Notes: generated by a model not told the origin, from the sequence alone. A stretch of DNA of 64,000 nucleotides from Intestinibacter bartlettii (GCF_018917435.1 NZ_JAHLOQ010000007.1:19395-83394); one strand, 5' to 3'. Numbered from the stretch's first letter, positions 55,491 to 64,000 are shown. Numbers and translations are program-made.

Positions 55491-56861
55491 ATGAAAAAAA
55501 TAAACAATAAAATAAAATCGTTTTGGGGAATAAGCGAAGTAGGATTTTCATTTATGAGTACAGTTGAGACAACATTCTTTGTAATATTCTTAACAGATGT
55601 AGCACAACTACCATTACCGCTAGTTGCGGCAATAACATCTGTAGCAGGTATAGCAGATGCTATAACAGCTATGTTAGCAGGGGTAATAATAGATAAGGTT
55701 AACTTTAAAAATGGAAAATATAGACCTTGGTTGATATATTGTCCACCATTTGTAGTAGCATTTTTCATATTGATGTTTACTAAGATTGGTTCTGACCCAA
55801 TGGCTGCATTGCTTTGTGGTTTAGGATATGTTTTAAGTCATGGAATTTGGAATATATGTTGGACAGCAAACAGAACTTTAGTTGGTGAACTTACTGATGA
55901 CCCAGAAGAAAGAGCATTTCTTTCAGGAAGAATATCAGCTGGTTCAAGTGCAGGTAAAATACTTGCATCATATCTTGTACCAGTATTGAATTTATTCTTC
56001 TTAGGAATATTCGCAAGTTCAACAGGGGTTATTGGTTATACATTAACAGCTTTAATAGCATCACTTACTTTCACAGTATGTTACTTAATACATTTTGCTA
56101 TTACTAAGGGTTATGATGAACCAAAAGAATCATCAAATGATAGTTCAAAACATACAAAATCAATTTCATTTAAAGATATGGGAAAAAGTATTGCTTCAAA
56201 CCCACAATTATTATTAGTTTTAATTTTCGACTTCTTAAAACTAATTGGATATTACACTTTAATGGCAACTATTGCATATTATGCTAAAGTTGTTCTTCAA
56301 GATGAAGCAGCAATGTCAATTATATTAGTAGTGTTTAATGTAGGGGCATTAGTTGGATCACTTATATCAAAAAATGTGGTTGCAAAACTTGGAAGCAAGA
56401 TGACGAATATTGTAGGCGTTTTAGGATTTGCTGTTTGCCTAGTAGTTATATATATTATGCCAGCAAATATGATGATAGTGACTGTACTTTTAGGTATAGC
56501 ACAAATATTCTTTGGAATATCTTATGGAAATACAACAAGCTTATATTCAAATTGTGGTACATATAGCGAATATAAAACAGGTAAAAACACTAAAGCAGTT
56601 ATAATGTCTTTTAGCTCTTTAGCTATAAAAATATCAATTGCAGTTAGAGGTGTTGTTATAACAAGTGTATTATCAGCAGTTGGATATCATGCTAATGCAG
56701 CAATTACAAGTTCTACAGTTAGTGGAATAAAAATGTTATGCCTTGTAGTTCCAATTATATTCTTAGTAGCATCAATAATTCCGTTACTAGGATACAAAAT
56801 AAAAGACGGTGATATAGCTGTAATGGAAAAAGAATTGCAAGAGAGAGCAAAAGCAAATTAA
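55491..56861 (+). CDS. GPH/MFS-family cation symporter
   Basis: 456 residues with about twelve membrane helices. ADAITAMLAGVIIDKVNFKNGKYRPWLIYCPPF matches the glycoside-pentoside-hexuronide:cation symporter family (MelB-like). Located inside a corrinoid methyltransferase operon, it probably imports the methylated substrate, such as a methoxylated glycoside or other methyl donor; this is inference from context. Confidence 0.88.
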   Translation: MKKINNKIKSFWGISEVGFSFMSTVETTFFVIFLTDVAQLPLPLVAAITSVAGIADAITAMLAGVIIDKVNFKNGKYRPWLIYCPPFVVAFFILMFTKIGSDPMAALLCGLGYVLSHGIWNICWTANRTLVGELTDDPEERAFLSGRISAGSSAGKILASYLVPVLNLFFLGIFASSTGVIGYTLTALIASLTFTVCYLIHFAITKGYDEPKESSNDSSKHTKSISFKDMGKSIASNPQLLLVLIFDFLKLIGYYTLMATIAYYAKVVLQDEAAMSIILVVFNVGALVGSLISKNVVAKLGSKMTNIVGVLGFAVCLVVIYIMPANMMIVTVLLGIAQIFFGISYGNTTSLYSNCGTYSEYKTGKNTKAVIMSFSSLAIKISIAVRGVVITSVLSAVGYHANAAITSSTVSGIKMLCLVVPIIFLVASIIPLLGYKIKDGDIAVMEKELQERAKAN

Positions 56862-56972
56862 TTAAATAAAAATACTGAAAATAATATAGAAAATTTTTAA
56901 ATGAGCTTTTAAATAAGTTTGAAGAAGCAAGATAGGTAAATAAAATAAATTCATAAATTGGGAGGCAAAAAG

Positions 56973-58031
56973 ATGAGCGATTATTCTTTTAAAATAGAGG
57001 AAATACAAAATCCAACAATAGACCCAGCAGTACCAAATCCATATGGCGCAAAATCATTTGAAACTGTAAAATATCATACACCTATTACACCAAAAGAAAA
57101 TGTACTTAGATTATATAGAGGCGAAAAACCACTTTGGATGCCATCATATTATTTCGATATAAACTTTATACAACCATTAGTAATGCCAGATGCTACTGCT
57201 AGATGTAAAGGTGGATTTGACTGGTTCGGAATCGAGTGGGAATATGAACCAAAAACAAATGCAGCTATGGTTAAACCAGGAACAAGAAGATTAGATGATA
57301 TAACAAATTGGGAAAGCTTAGAATTCCCTGATTTATCAGCTATAGACTGGCAAAAAGATTATGAAGAAAACTATGCGAAAGTAATCGATCCAGACAAAGC
57401 AACAATATTTACAATAGTAAATGGATTATTTGAAAGAACTGCAGATTTAACAAGTTTTGAAGATACTTTCTGCTACTTATTAGAAGAGGAAGAAGCACTA
57501 GAAGCATTCTATACTAAATTAACAGATTTCCATATACAATTAATGAAAATTGCAAAAGAAGTATACCATGCTGACATAATAACTTTCCACGATGATATGG
57601 GAACTCAAAGAAGTTCATTCTTCTCACCAACTACTTTCGAAGAAGTTATGTTACCACATTATAAGAGAATGAACGATGCAGCTCATGAAATGGGACTTTA
57701 TGTAAACTTCCACTCTTGTGGATGTGTTGGAAATCAAATCGAAAACTTTATAGCAGCTGGATTTGATTCTTGGGAAGGTCAAGATGCTTGCAACGACAAA
57801 GTTGGAATATTAGAAAAATACGCAGATAAACTAGCTCAAGTAAGTTCTTTCTCACCAGACCCAGAAGGAAAATTAACTGATGAAGAATATGCACAAGCTG
57901 TAAAAGATAGAGTTCATGAATATGGTAAAGAAGGAAGATATATAGCTTGGTATCGTGAAAATAATCCAGAACGTAGAGAAAAAGGATATGAAACAATGTA
58001 CACAGAATCTCGTAAATTCTATTGTGACTAA
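56973..58031 (+). CDS. UroD-family methyltransferase, probable substrate:corrinoid (demethylase) enzyme
   Basis: 352 residues of the uroporphyrinogen decarboxylase/MtaA-MtvB superfamily (TIM barrel). The zinc-site His-x-Cys is in YVNFHSCGCVGNQIENF and a further Cys is in EGQDACNDKVG. The length and lack of heme-pathway neighbours fit the O-demethylase-type enzymes of acetogens rather than HemE. ATG 56973 with GGGAGG upstream. It probably transfers a methyl group from the imported compound to the corrinoid protein at 54741. Confidence 0.88.
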   Translation: MSDYSFKIEEIQNPTIDPAVPNPYGAKSFETVKYHTPITPKENVLRLYRGEKPLWMPSYYFDINFIQPLVMPDATARCKGGFDWFGIEWEYEPKTNAAMVKPGTRRLDDITNWESLEFPDLSAIDWQKDYEENYAKVIDPDKATIFTIVNGLFERTADLTSFEDTFCYLLEEEEALEAFYTKLTDFHIQLMKIAKEVYHADIITFHDDMGTQRSSFFSPTTFEEVMLPHYKRMNDAAHEMGLYVNFHSCGCVGNQIENFIAAGFDSWEGQDACNDKVGILEKYADKLAQVSSFSPDPEGKLTDEEYAQAVKDRVHEYGKEGRYIAWYRENNPERREKGYETMYTESRKFYCD

Positions 58032-58084
58032 GCTAAAATAATATAAATTATGACAGAAAAATTAGTATGGATGGAGGATAAAAA

Positions 58085-58888
58085 ATGATTATTATAGGTG
58101 AAAAAATCAACGGTTCTATTCCAGTAGTGGCAGAAGCGATAAAAAATAGAGACGCAGAATTTATAAAAAATAGAGCAAAAATACAAGCTGAAAGTGGTGC
58201 AACATATATAGACTGTTGTGCATCAGTTCCAGAAGCTGAGGAAGTTGAAACATTAAAATGGATGATAGAACAAATTCAAGAAGTTACAGATTTACCAATA
58301 GCAGTAGATAGTCCAAGTGCTGATGTAATATTAGAAGCTTATAAATTCTGTAATAAACCAGGTATTATCAACTCTGTTTCAATGGAAGGAGATAAAATAG
58401 ATAAAATATTTCCAGCAATAGCAGATACAGATTGGCAAGTTATAGCTTTACTTTCAGATGATACAGGAATACCACAAACAGCAGAAGATAGATTAAGAGT
58501 ATTCAAAAATATAATGAAAAAAGCAGAAGAATATAATATCAAACCTGAAAGAATTCATATAGATCCATTAGTTGAAATGTTATGTACATCAGAAGATGGT
58601 ATCGCTATGAATATAGAAGTTATAAGCACTATAAGAAAAGAATATCCTACAATCCATATAACTGCAGCAGTAAGTAATATTTCATTCAACTTACCAGTTA
58701 GAAAATTAATAAACTTAGGCTTTACAGTTTTAGCAATGAATGCAGGATTAGATAGTGCAATATTAGACCCAACAAACAGAGATATGTTAGGACTTATATA
58801 TGCAACAGAAGCTTTATTAGGTGAAGATGAATATTGTATTGAATATATAGGTGCATATAGAGAAGGTTTGATTGGACCTAAAAAATAA
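58085..58888 (+). CDS. Methyltetrahydrofolate:corrinoid methyltransferase (AcsE/MtvA/MtgA family)
   Basis: 267 residues, pterin-binding TIM barrel. IIIGEKINGSIPVV, AESGATYIDCCAS, LPIAVDSPSADVILEA, DPLVEMLCTSEDG and LAMNAGLDSAILDPTN are family signatures. It transfers the methyl group from the methylated corrinoid protein to tetrahydrofolate, linking the operon to the Wood-Ljungdahl methyl branch. Last gene of the operon; a terminator follows at 58954-58996. Confidence 0.93.
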   Translation: MIIIGEKINGSIPVVAEAIKNRDAEFIKNRAKIQAESGATYIDCCASVPEAEEVETLKWMIEQIQEVTDLPIAVDSPSADVILEAYKFCNKPGIINSVSMEGDKIDKIFPAIADTDWQVIALLSDDTGIPQTAEDRLRVFKNIMKKAEEYNIKPERIHIDPLVEMLCTSEDGIAMNIEVISTIRKEYPTIHITAAVSNISFNLPVRKLINLGFTVLAMNAGLDSAILDPTNRDMLGLIYATEALLGEDEYCIEYIGAYREGLIGPKK

Positions 58889-58953
58889 ATAAGTGAATCC
58901 TAAATAAATTTTCGACCATATAAATAAGATAAATTTATTAACATAAACATAAC

Positions 58954-58996
58954 AAAAGCATTGATAATTGAAGCCACTTATCAATGCTTATTTTTT
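58954..58996 (+). terminator. Terminator of the corrinoid operon
   Basis: AAGCATTGATAA pairs with TTATCAATGCTT, followed by ATTTTTTAA. Confidence 0.9.
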
Positions 58997-59030
58997 AATA
59001 AAAATAAATATATTTTTAGGGGATGATTTT

Positions 59031-59831
59031 ATGATATATACCAATGAACAGATAGATTTATATTTAAAAAAGATGGAGTATAATGATGAAATACATATAG
59101 ATTACAACACATTGTGTAAGTTGCAAATAGCTCATTTAACTCATATTCCATATGAAAATATAGATGTTTTAAATAGAAAACCTCTATCACTTGATGCACA
59201 GGATTTGTTTGATAAGATGATTGTTAAATCAAGAGGGGGATATTGTTTTGAATTAAATGGACTTTATAGCAATTTGTTGAAAAGTTTGGGATTTAATGTG
59301 ACAAATTTGGCGGGAAGATTTATCTATCAAGATGGAAATACGAGAATGAGACTTCATAGAATATTAAAAATCGATATAGATGATAAATCATATATTTCTG
59401 ATGTTGGGGTTTTAAGCGAATTATCTAGAAAAAGTTTAGAACTTAAAGTTGGTAAAGTTCAAAATGATGGGAAATGCGATTATAAGTTTGGGTGTAATCC
59501 AAAACAGGAAGGGGAATATATTTTATATCAAAGAAAGCCTAATAAAGACTGGAAACAGATATATAGCTTTTCCTTGGAACCACAGTTAGATATAGATTAT
59601 GTATTACCTTCTTTCTATTGTGAATCAAATCCAAATTCACCATTTATAAATTCGATGAAGGTTGCACGCTATACAGAGGATGAGCATATAAGATTTTTTG
59701 ATGGAGAATTAATCTTTTATAAAGATGGTCAAGTTAGAAAAATAGAAAAAGTTCCAGATGATAAGGTTGATGATGTATTAAAAGAATATTTTAATATAGT
59801 AGTTGATAGTTTGGTTAAAGTATTAGTATAG
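59031..59831 (+). CDS. Arylamine N-acetyltransferase
   Basis: 266 residues. The catalytic cysteine is in RGGYCFELN, the histidine in RLHRILKID and the aspartate in YISDVGVLSEL, following the NAT triad order; HIPYENIDVL near the N-terminus is conserved. It acetylates aromatic amines or hydrazines from acetyl-CoA. ATG 59031 with AGGGGATG upstream; a longer upstream reading overlaps the terminator and is discarded. Aromatic-amine handling next to a possible aryl-methyl-ether operon is suggestive but may be chance. Confidence 0.9.
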   Translation: MIYTNEQIDLYLKKMEYNDEIHIDYNTLCKLQIAHLTHIPYENIDVLNRKPLSLDAQDLFDKMIVKSRGGYCFELNGLYSNLLKSLGFNVTNLAGRFIYQDGNTRMRLHRILKIDIDDKSYISDVGVLSELSRKSLELKVGKVQNDGKCDYKFGCNPKQEGEYILYQRKPNKDWKQIYSFSLEPQLDIDYVLPSFYCESNPNSPFINSMKVARYTEDEHIRFFDGELIFYKDGQVRKIEKVPDDKVDDVLKEYFNIVVDSLVKVLV

Positions 59832-59907
59832 CAATCAATTACCTTTGGTTAATGTCTAGATATTTAAAAAGATTTGAAGAAGAAATTGCATAGATTTTGA
59901 TAAATAA

Positions 59908-59945
59908 AAAATGAGGTATGGATAAAACTATACCTCATTTTTATG
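59908..59945. terminator. Bidirectional terminator
   Basis: AAAATGAGGTAT.G and C.ATACCTCATTTT around a short loop. Nearly the same sequence recurs at 62866-62905. Confidence 0.88.
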
Positions 59946-59949
59946 TATA

Positions 59950-60612
59950 TTATTTAACTATTTGAATAGAAATATCATCAGCATCTGCATACTTAATTAA
60001 TAATTCTTTAGCAAGTTCTAAATACTCATTTAAACCTTCATCACCGCTGAAAGAGTAGATGCACATAACAATTTCTTCAACATCATTTGTGATCATTGCT
60101 CTTTCAGAGTCACTTGTTGGGCTACCGAAAGTTGATATTGAATCTGATAAAACTGGTAAGTTTGCTATATTTACTTCTGCTTTACCGATTCCTTTGTAGC
60201 TTTGGCCTTCTTGTCCAACATTTAAACAGATTGGTGATTCTATATTTTTAACGTTGTAACTTCCTACTGAAAAATGTGATTTTATTGATAGAATATTGTT
60301 TATTTCAACGATATTATTTATGTGGTAAAGTCCTTTTCCTTGTAAGATTCTTCTTATTAAGGCTTCTGAAGAAACTCTGTATTTGCTAGGTGCTTTACCT
60401 AATTTTTTATAAACTTCTCTTGAGTTATGTATTTCAGGAAGAGATGCAACGTCTTCTAATTTTAAGTTGGCCTCTAATTCTTTGGCGCATTTATCTAATT
60501 CATCTAATAGTTCTTTGTCACTGTTTTTAACTTTAACTTTTGCTTGGATGCATCCTAATGTAGCATTAGGGCATACTGCTTTTATATCTTCACTAATTTT
60601 AGCTTGTATCAT
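59950..60612 (-). CDS. B3/B4 tRNA-binding domain protein
   Basis: 220 residues with a B3/B4 domain (PheT-like): EVYKKLGKAPSKYRVSSEALIRRILQGKGLYHINNIVEINN, then VLSDSISTFGSPTSDSERAMIT. Stand-alone B3/B4 proteins may edit or bind misacylated tRNA; role unproven. Start ATG 60612 with AAAGGATT upstream. Confidence 0.88.
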   Translation of the reverse strand: MIQAKISEDIKAVCPNATLGCIQAKVKVKNSDKELLDELDKCAKELEANLKLEDVASLPEIHNSREVYKKLGKAPSKYRVSSEALIRRILQGKGLYHINNIVEINNILSIKSHFSVGSYNVKNIESPICLNVGQEGQSYKGIGKAEVNIANLPVLSDSISTFGSPTSDSERAMITNDVEEIVMCIYSFSGDEGLNEYLELAKELLIKYADADDISIQIVK

Positions 60613-60758
60613 AATATATCAAATCCTTTCTAAATTATATATTCATTATTATACTAAAAATAAAAATACATTCTTTTCAGATATACAGATAAAATTTATC
60701 ATTAACGCAGAACATATCTAAATATATGATAAAAATTACTTAATTAAAATGAAGTCTG

Positions 60759-61466
60759 TTATTTAGAATGTATTCGAAATTCTTTTGGCGTAATATTTTC
60801 AATATCCTTGAAAGCCCTTGTAAATGATGAATTATATTTATATCCGACAGACTCTCCAACTTGTAAAATTGTCAAATCTGTGTTTAAAAGGAGTTCTTTG
60901 CTTTTATCTATTCTAAGTTTTTTTATATATTCACTAGGGGATATTCCCATGTTATTTTTGAACCATTCAGTGTAGTAATTTGGGTTGTAGTGTTCAATTT
61001 GAGCAAGTTTTTTAAGATCTATATCTTCTGTAAAGTGTGAGTCGATATATTTTACTGATTCAAATTTGCTTTCTGCAATCATCAATCCATAACAATACAA
61101 AAATAAATTATTTAAATTGGGAGATGTTTTTCCACTGTTAATCTCGCTCAATAATAAATATTTAACAGCTTGCCATTTATCGTCAAAAGTGATTTCTTTT
61201 CCACTTTTTATTTTATTCATATCATCTTTTTTAAGAAGATTTGTTGGGACATCAAGCACCAAAAATTCATTTATATCATGTGCATTGAATAAATGTTCAC
61301 AGTCAGGAGGCAAAAAGAATATGTTGTTGTCATCTAGGCTCAAATCTTTTTTATCGGTTTTTATATTTAAGCTACCTTTCATAGGCATTATTAATTGTCC
61401 ATAATCGTGTGTATGGATTTTGCTTTTATCGCCATAGACTCTTTTTTCACATATTATATTATTCAT
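60759..61466 (-). CDS. AraC-family regulator with cupin sensor domain
   Basis: 235 residues. An N-terminal cupin-like half (THDYGQLIMPMKGSLNIKT, IFFLPPDCEHLF) and a C-terminal AraC double helix-turn-helix (ELLLNTDLTILQVGESVGYKYNSSFTRAFKDIENITPKEF). Divergent from the LysE-type exporter gene at 61655, which it probably controls. RBS AGGAGGTC. Confidence 0.9.
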   Translation of the reverse strand: MNNIICEKRVYGDKSKIHTHDYGQLIMPMKGSLNIKTDKKDLSLDDNNIFFLPPDCEHLFNAHDINEFLVLDVPTNLLKKDDMNKIKSGKEITFDDKWQAVKYLLLSEINSGKTSPNLNNLFLYCYGLMIAESKFESVKYIDSHFTEDIDLKKLAQIEHYNPNYYTEWFKNNMGISPSEYIKKLRIDKSKELLLNTDLTILQVGESVGYKYNSSFTRAFKDIENITPKEFRIHSK

Positions 61467-61654
61467 AGTTTGACCTCCTTTTTCGATTTATTACATCATG
61501 AATATTATATCATTATAGCTATTTTTGTACTAGTTCGTTATAAAAAGGTGCATGGAATACAAAAACTTTAGTATAGCAATAAATGACTCCCAGCAGTTAC
61601 TATGTTATTATTTATATATAATATAAACTTGTAATTTAAAGGGGAGTTGTGATT

Positions 61655-62264
61655 ATGAAAAAGTACTTGGAAGGCTTAAAGTTTGGGATGTTATTACAAT
61701 TTGCAGTTGGACCAATGTGTTTAATGGTTTTTAATACGGCACAAAATTCAGGTTTTCTAGTCGCATTATCATTAGTTATTGCAATTGCCTTAGTAGATGC
61801 ATTCTATATATTATTAGCAAGTTTGGGTGCTAGTAAGATATTAGGAAAAGAAAGTATAAGAAATACTGTGAAGGTGATAGGTGCTCTTGTTTTGATGATA
61901 TTTGGGATGAATATTATTTTGAATGTTTTTGGAATTAATATTATACCGGGATTAAATCTAAAACTAAATTCATCGAGTGCTTTCATTCAGGGTATTATAT
62001 TGACACTATCTAACCCAATTACAATAATATTTTGGGGAAGTGTGTTAACAACAAAAATAATAGAAGAAAACTTTAAGAAAAATGAATTAATTATTTTTTT
62101 CAGTTGGATTAGTATCTGCGACTTTATTATTTTTAACAATCGTTGCTATTTTAGGTATGCTGTTATCAAACTTTATGCCAGATATGATGATTAATATTTT
62201 AAATATAGTTGTGGGAATACTAATTATTGTTTTCGGAATTAAATTATTGATAAAAAAACAATAA
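61655..62264 (+). pseudogene. LysE-family amino-acid exporter, frameshifted
   Basis: The first about 148 residues (LKFGMLLQFAVGPMCLMVFNTAQNSG; ILTLSNPITIIFWGSVL) are LysE/RhtB-type. At a run of seven Ts (62094-62100) the frame is lost and an early stop follows at 62194. The +1-shifted frame continues the family sequence (VGLVSATLLFLTIVAIL to VFGIKLLIKKQ) and ends at 62264. With six Ts the protein would be about 203 residues, the usual LysE length. It is either a pseudogene, a phase-variable gene, or a sequencing error. ATG 61655 with GGGGAG. Confidence 0.8.
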
Positions 62265-62303
62265 AAATTTAAAGTTTTTAATTGAATATATATAATATGT
62301 TTT

Positions 62304-62333
62304 AAAGGGTACTCCATTATTAGGGTACCTTTA
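62304..62333 (+). terminator. Probable terminator after the LysE gene
   Basis: AAAG.GTAC pairs with GTACCTTT around a loop, followed by ATTTG. Confidence 0.45.
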
Positions 62334-62443
62334 TTTGTTGAAATTTAGCCATTGCACTATTATGTTAATTTGCATTGCTTGATAGAATTAGGAAATTTTT
62401 ATAATATGGATAGTATAAAAATTAATAACTTAGGAGGCTCTAT

Positions 62444-62863
62444 ATGTTAAATGAAAATTTAAAGCAACTTAGGAAGAGTAGGGGATTATCTCAAGAGGAA
62501 TTAGCAATAAGATTAAATGTAGTTCGTCAAACTATTTCAAAATGGGAAAAGGGGTTATCAGTTCCTGATGCAGATATGCTAATAAAAATCGCCGATATTT
62601 TTGAAGTAAGTGTAAGCGAATTATTAGGTGCAAAAATAGAAGAAAAAAAAGAACAAGATATAAATGTTGTGGCTGATCAATTGATGAGGATTAATGAACA
62701 ATTAGCGATAAAAAATAGACGTTCACATCGAGTTTGGAAAACTATTGGAATTGTACTTTTACTCTTTGTACTTTTTAATGTTGGATTAATAGTATTAAAT
62801 TATGCTGCCTTTGATAGTTTTGAAAATAATACGAGTGTACAAGTAGAAAATGTAGAGGAATAA
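62444..62863 (+). CDS. Xre-family DNA-binding protein with C-terminal membrane helix
   Basis: 139 residues. The helix-turn-helix is LRKSRGLSQEELAIRLNVVRQTISKWEKGLSVPDADMLIKIADIF (residues about 9-55), then a linker and one membrane helix (about 101-121) and a short acidic tail. This Xre plus anchor design is common in Firmicutes and suggests a membrane-tethered regulator. AGGAGG precedes ATG 62444. A terminator follows. Confidence 0.9.
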   Translation: MLNENLKQLRKSRGLSQEELAIRLNVVRQTISKWEKGLSVPDADMLIKIADIFEVSVSELLGAKIEEKKEQDINVVADQLMRINEQLAIKNRRSHRVWKTIGIVLLLFVLFNVGLIVLNYAAFDSFENNTSVQVENVEE

Positions 62864-62865
62864 TA

Positions 62866-62908
62866 AAAATGGGGTATGGAAAAATGAACTATACCTCATT
62901 TTTTTATA
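62866..62908. terminator. Bidirectional terminator
   Basis: AAAATGGGGTAT pairs with ATACCTCATTTT (G-T pair included), followed by TTT. Closely similar to the hairpin at 59908-59945. Confidence 0.8.
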
Positions 62909-62920
62909 ACACATAAAAAA

Positions 62921-63823
62921 TTACATACATTTTAATAAAACAACTATTCCAGGGATTGTTTCAAGGTATTCTTGTAAAATACACAAAAATTTATCTACAT
63001 ATTCAGATTTATAATTTATATGTTGAATATAATAATAAATACGCTCAGGTGGTGCATCTTCAATTTCAGAAATCTGTAGATTAGAGTTATTTTTTACAAG
63101 CCAATGACCAATACTCATAGGTACAATCGCCCAACTATTTTTTATTTGCAAGAAATCATCTAAAATCGACATCTTGTCGACAATAATTAGAGATTTTGAT
63201 GTCGCTCCAAACCAGTAATTATGCCATTTATCGAATTCGGGATTCCATGGCAATTTTATCTCTAACTTACAATCCAAATTCGATGGATGCACTAAAGTTG
63301 GGTAGTTATTTTCTTTATTGGATATAAAACACATTTTTTCACTAAAAATAGGAACAGTTTTAACATCTTTGTTGTACATATCATCTGAAATAAAGCCTAA
63401 GTTTACAATTTTATTTTCTATATATGTATAGCTATCTTGTGAGTGTAAGTTGTGAATAACAAGGTGAATATGGTTGTTTTTTTCGATAAATGTTTTATAA
63501 ACCTTAGGCAAAATATATGTATTTATGCTGTCAATTGCACATATATGAAACATAGTGTGTTTTGGAGCTTGAGATATATTTTTTGTCTCTAACAAAAGTT
63601 CTTTCCATTTCTCCGCAATTAAGACAAATGCCTCACCTTGAGGCGTAAGTTCAATATTTCGAACCCCCTTTTGTCGTACAAATAATTTATATTGCAACTC
63701 ATTTTCCAATGATTTAATTCTTCTACTCAAGGCAGGTTGACTTATATACAAAACTTCAGCAGCCTTAGTTATGCTACCGTACTTTATAACATTTAAAAAA
63801 GCATCTATTTCTAATTCAGTCAT
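62921..63823 (-). CDS. LysR-family transcriptional regulator
   Basis: 300 residues. N-terminal winged HTH (MTELEIDAFLNVIKYGSITKAAEVLYISQPALSRRIKSLENEL) and a type II periplasmic-binding-like effector domain. Start ATG 63823 with AGGGGG. Divergent from the partial gene at 63948, which it probably regulates. Confidence 0.92.
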   Translation of the reverse strand: MTELEIDAFLNVIKYGSITKAAEVLYISQPALSRRIKSLENELQYKLFVRQKGVRNIELTPQGEAFVLIAEKWKELLLETKNISQAPKHTMFHICAIDSINTYILPKVYKTFIEKNNHIHLVIHNLHSQDSYTYIENKIVNLGFISDDMYNKDVKTVPIFSEKMCFISNKENNYPTLVHPSNLDCKLEIKLPWNPEFDKWHNYWFGATSKSLIIVDKMSILDDFLQIKNSWAIVPMSIGHWLVKNNSNLQISEIEDAPPERIYYYIQHINYKSEYVDKFLCILQEYLETIPGIVVLLKCM

Positions 63824-63875
63824 AATTTTACCCCCTAAAAAATATAACCGTTTTGTTAACTTATTTATATTTGAA

Positions 63876-63944
63876 TCTCGGCCCCGTTAGGGTTTACAAT
63901 AGTTTCACCACAAAACAAATTCCCCCTAAAGAAAGGAGCCGAGA
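63876..63944 (+). promoter_or_regulatory. Structured leader before the last gene (candidate riboswitch or translational control)
   Basis: Outer stem TCTCGGC (63876-63882) with GCCGAGA (63938-63944) and nested stem TTAGGG (63887-63892) with CCCTAA (63924-63929). The ribosome site AAAGGAG (63932-63938) lies between the two 3' arms. No known riboswitch recognised. Confidence 0.5.
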
Positions 63945-63947
63945 AAG

Positions 63948-64000
63948 TTGAAACCTACGGTTAAATGCACTGAATGTTATAGTACTGAACTGTATAAATA
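63948..64000 (+). CDS. Start of an unidentified gene (partial)
   Basis: TTG 63948 with AAAGGAG 9 bases upstream opens a frame reading KPTVKCTECYSTELYK to the window edge. The CxxC (TVKCTECY) may be the start of a zinc motif. Too short to identify. Confidence 0.5.
   Translation, partial: MKPTVKCTECYSTELYK

Noticed and set aside
56973..58031. HemE (uroporphyrinogen decarboxylase)
   Set aside because: The His-x-Cys zinc site and corrinoid-operon context fit the methyltransferase branch; no other heme genes are nearby.
1..64000. CRISPR array or prophage
   Set aside because: No regularly spaced direct repeats and no structural, integrase or lysis genes were seen; the 43-bp elements are dispersed kilobases apart.

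Overview
The window is AT-rich DNA from a spore-forming, strictly anaerobic Firmicute. The evidence is: AGA arginine codons and many GTG/TTG starts behind strong GGAGG/GGGGG ribosome sites; a spoIIA operon (spoIIAA-spoIIAB-sigF) followed by spoVACDE; pyruvate formate-lyase with its activase; a T-box leader; and a corrinoid methyltransferase operon. The composition and gene order (pfl, CaCA exchanger, RNA helicase, spoIIA, spoVA, class A PBP, SpoIVB-like protease) suggest Peptostreptococcaceae (Clostridioides / Paraclostridium / Romboutsia-like). That placement is inference. No rRNA, CRISPR array, prophage or insertion sequence was seen.

Layout. 0-6 kb: tRNA-Ser(GCU), two tandem paralogous SAM methyltransferases, a ClC chloride/proton antiporter and a UvrD/PcrA-type helicase. 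6-10 kb: a T-box-controlled amino-acid ABC transporter, a minus-strand asparaginase and a large non-coding gap with a probable small RNA. 10.7-18 kb: NifS-like desulfurase plus ThiI (4-thiouridine), a Cys-rich DUF1847 protein, and a probable cystine ABC transporter with a C-S lyase inside its operon. 18-25 kb: pflB/pflA (minus), a Na+/Ca2+ exchanger-like protein and a DEAD-box RNA helicase. 25-31 kb: the folate ECF S-component FolT behind a structured leader, then the forespore sigma-F operon from a sigma-H-like promoter, and spoVACDE. 30-38.7 kb: sporulation and cell-wall genes (class A PBP, S55 protease, a Ser/Asn-rich unknown, an amidase, a leaderless zinc phospholipase C-like protein), ABC-F and a DUF1461 membrane protein. 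39.3-44.1 kb: a two-gene accessory cassette, a 1252-residue Sel1-repeat/SF1-helicase protein plus a coiled-coil/Sel1 partner. 44-51 kb: housekeeping genes (hflX, HEAT protein, yigZ, TPR protein, split TauE/SafE transporter, nadE, yebC). 51-59 kb: two tandem PucR-type regulators divergent from a corrinoid demethylase-like operon (corrinoid protein, GPH symporter, UroD-family methyltransferase, CH3-THF:corrinoid methyltransferase). 59-64 kb: arylamine N-acetyltransferase, a B3/B4 protein, AraC and LysR regulators, a frameshifted LysE exporter, a membrane-anchored Xre protein and the start of a further gene behind a structured leader.

How the parts work together. In the 54.7-58.9 kb operon the symporter would import a methylated compound, the UroD-type enzyme would move its methyl group to the corrinoid protein, and the last enzyme would pass it to tetrahydrofolate; the PucR pair probably senses the substrate. 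The NifS-like enzyme would pass sulfur to ThiI for tRNA thiolation. SpoIIAA/SpoIIAB control sigma F, and SpoVACDE acts later in dipicolinate uptake.

The observations most worth following up are the Sel1-helicase cassette, the corrinoid operon, a minus-strand RNA with C-rich loops at about 10.2-10.4 kb, a family of five 43-bp palindromic elements each just downstream of a Rho-independent terminator, and several unexplained structured leaders.
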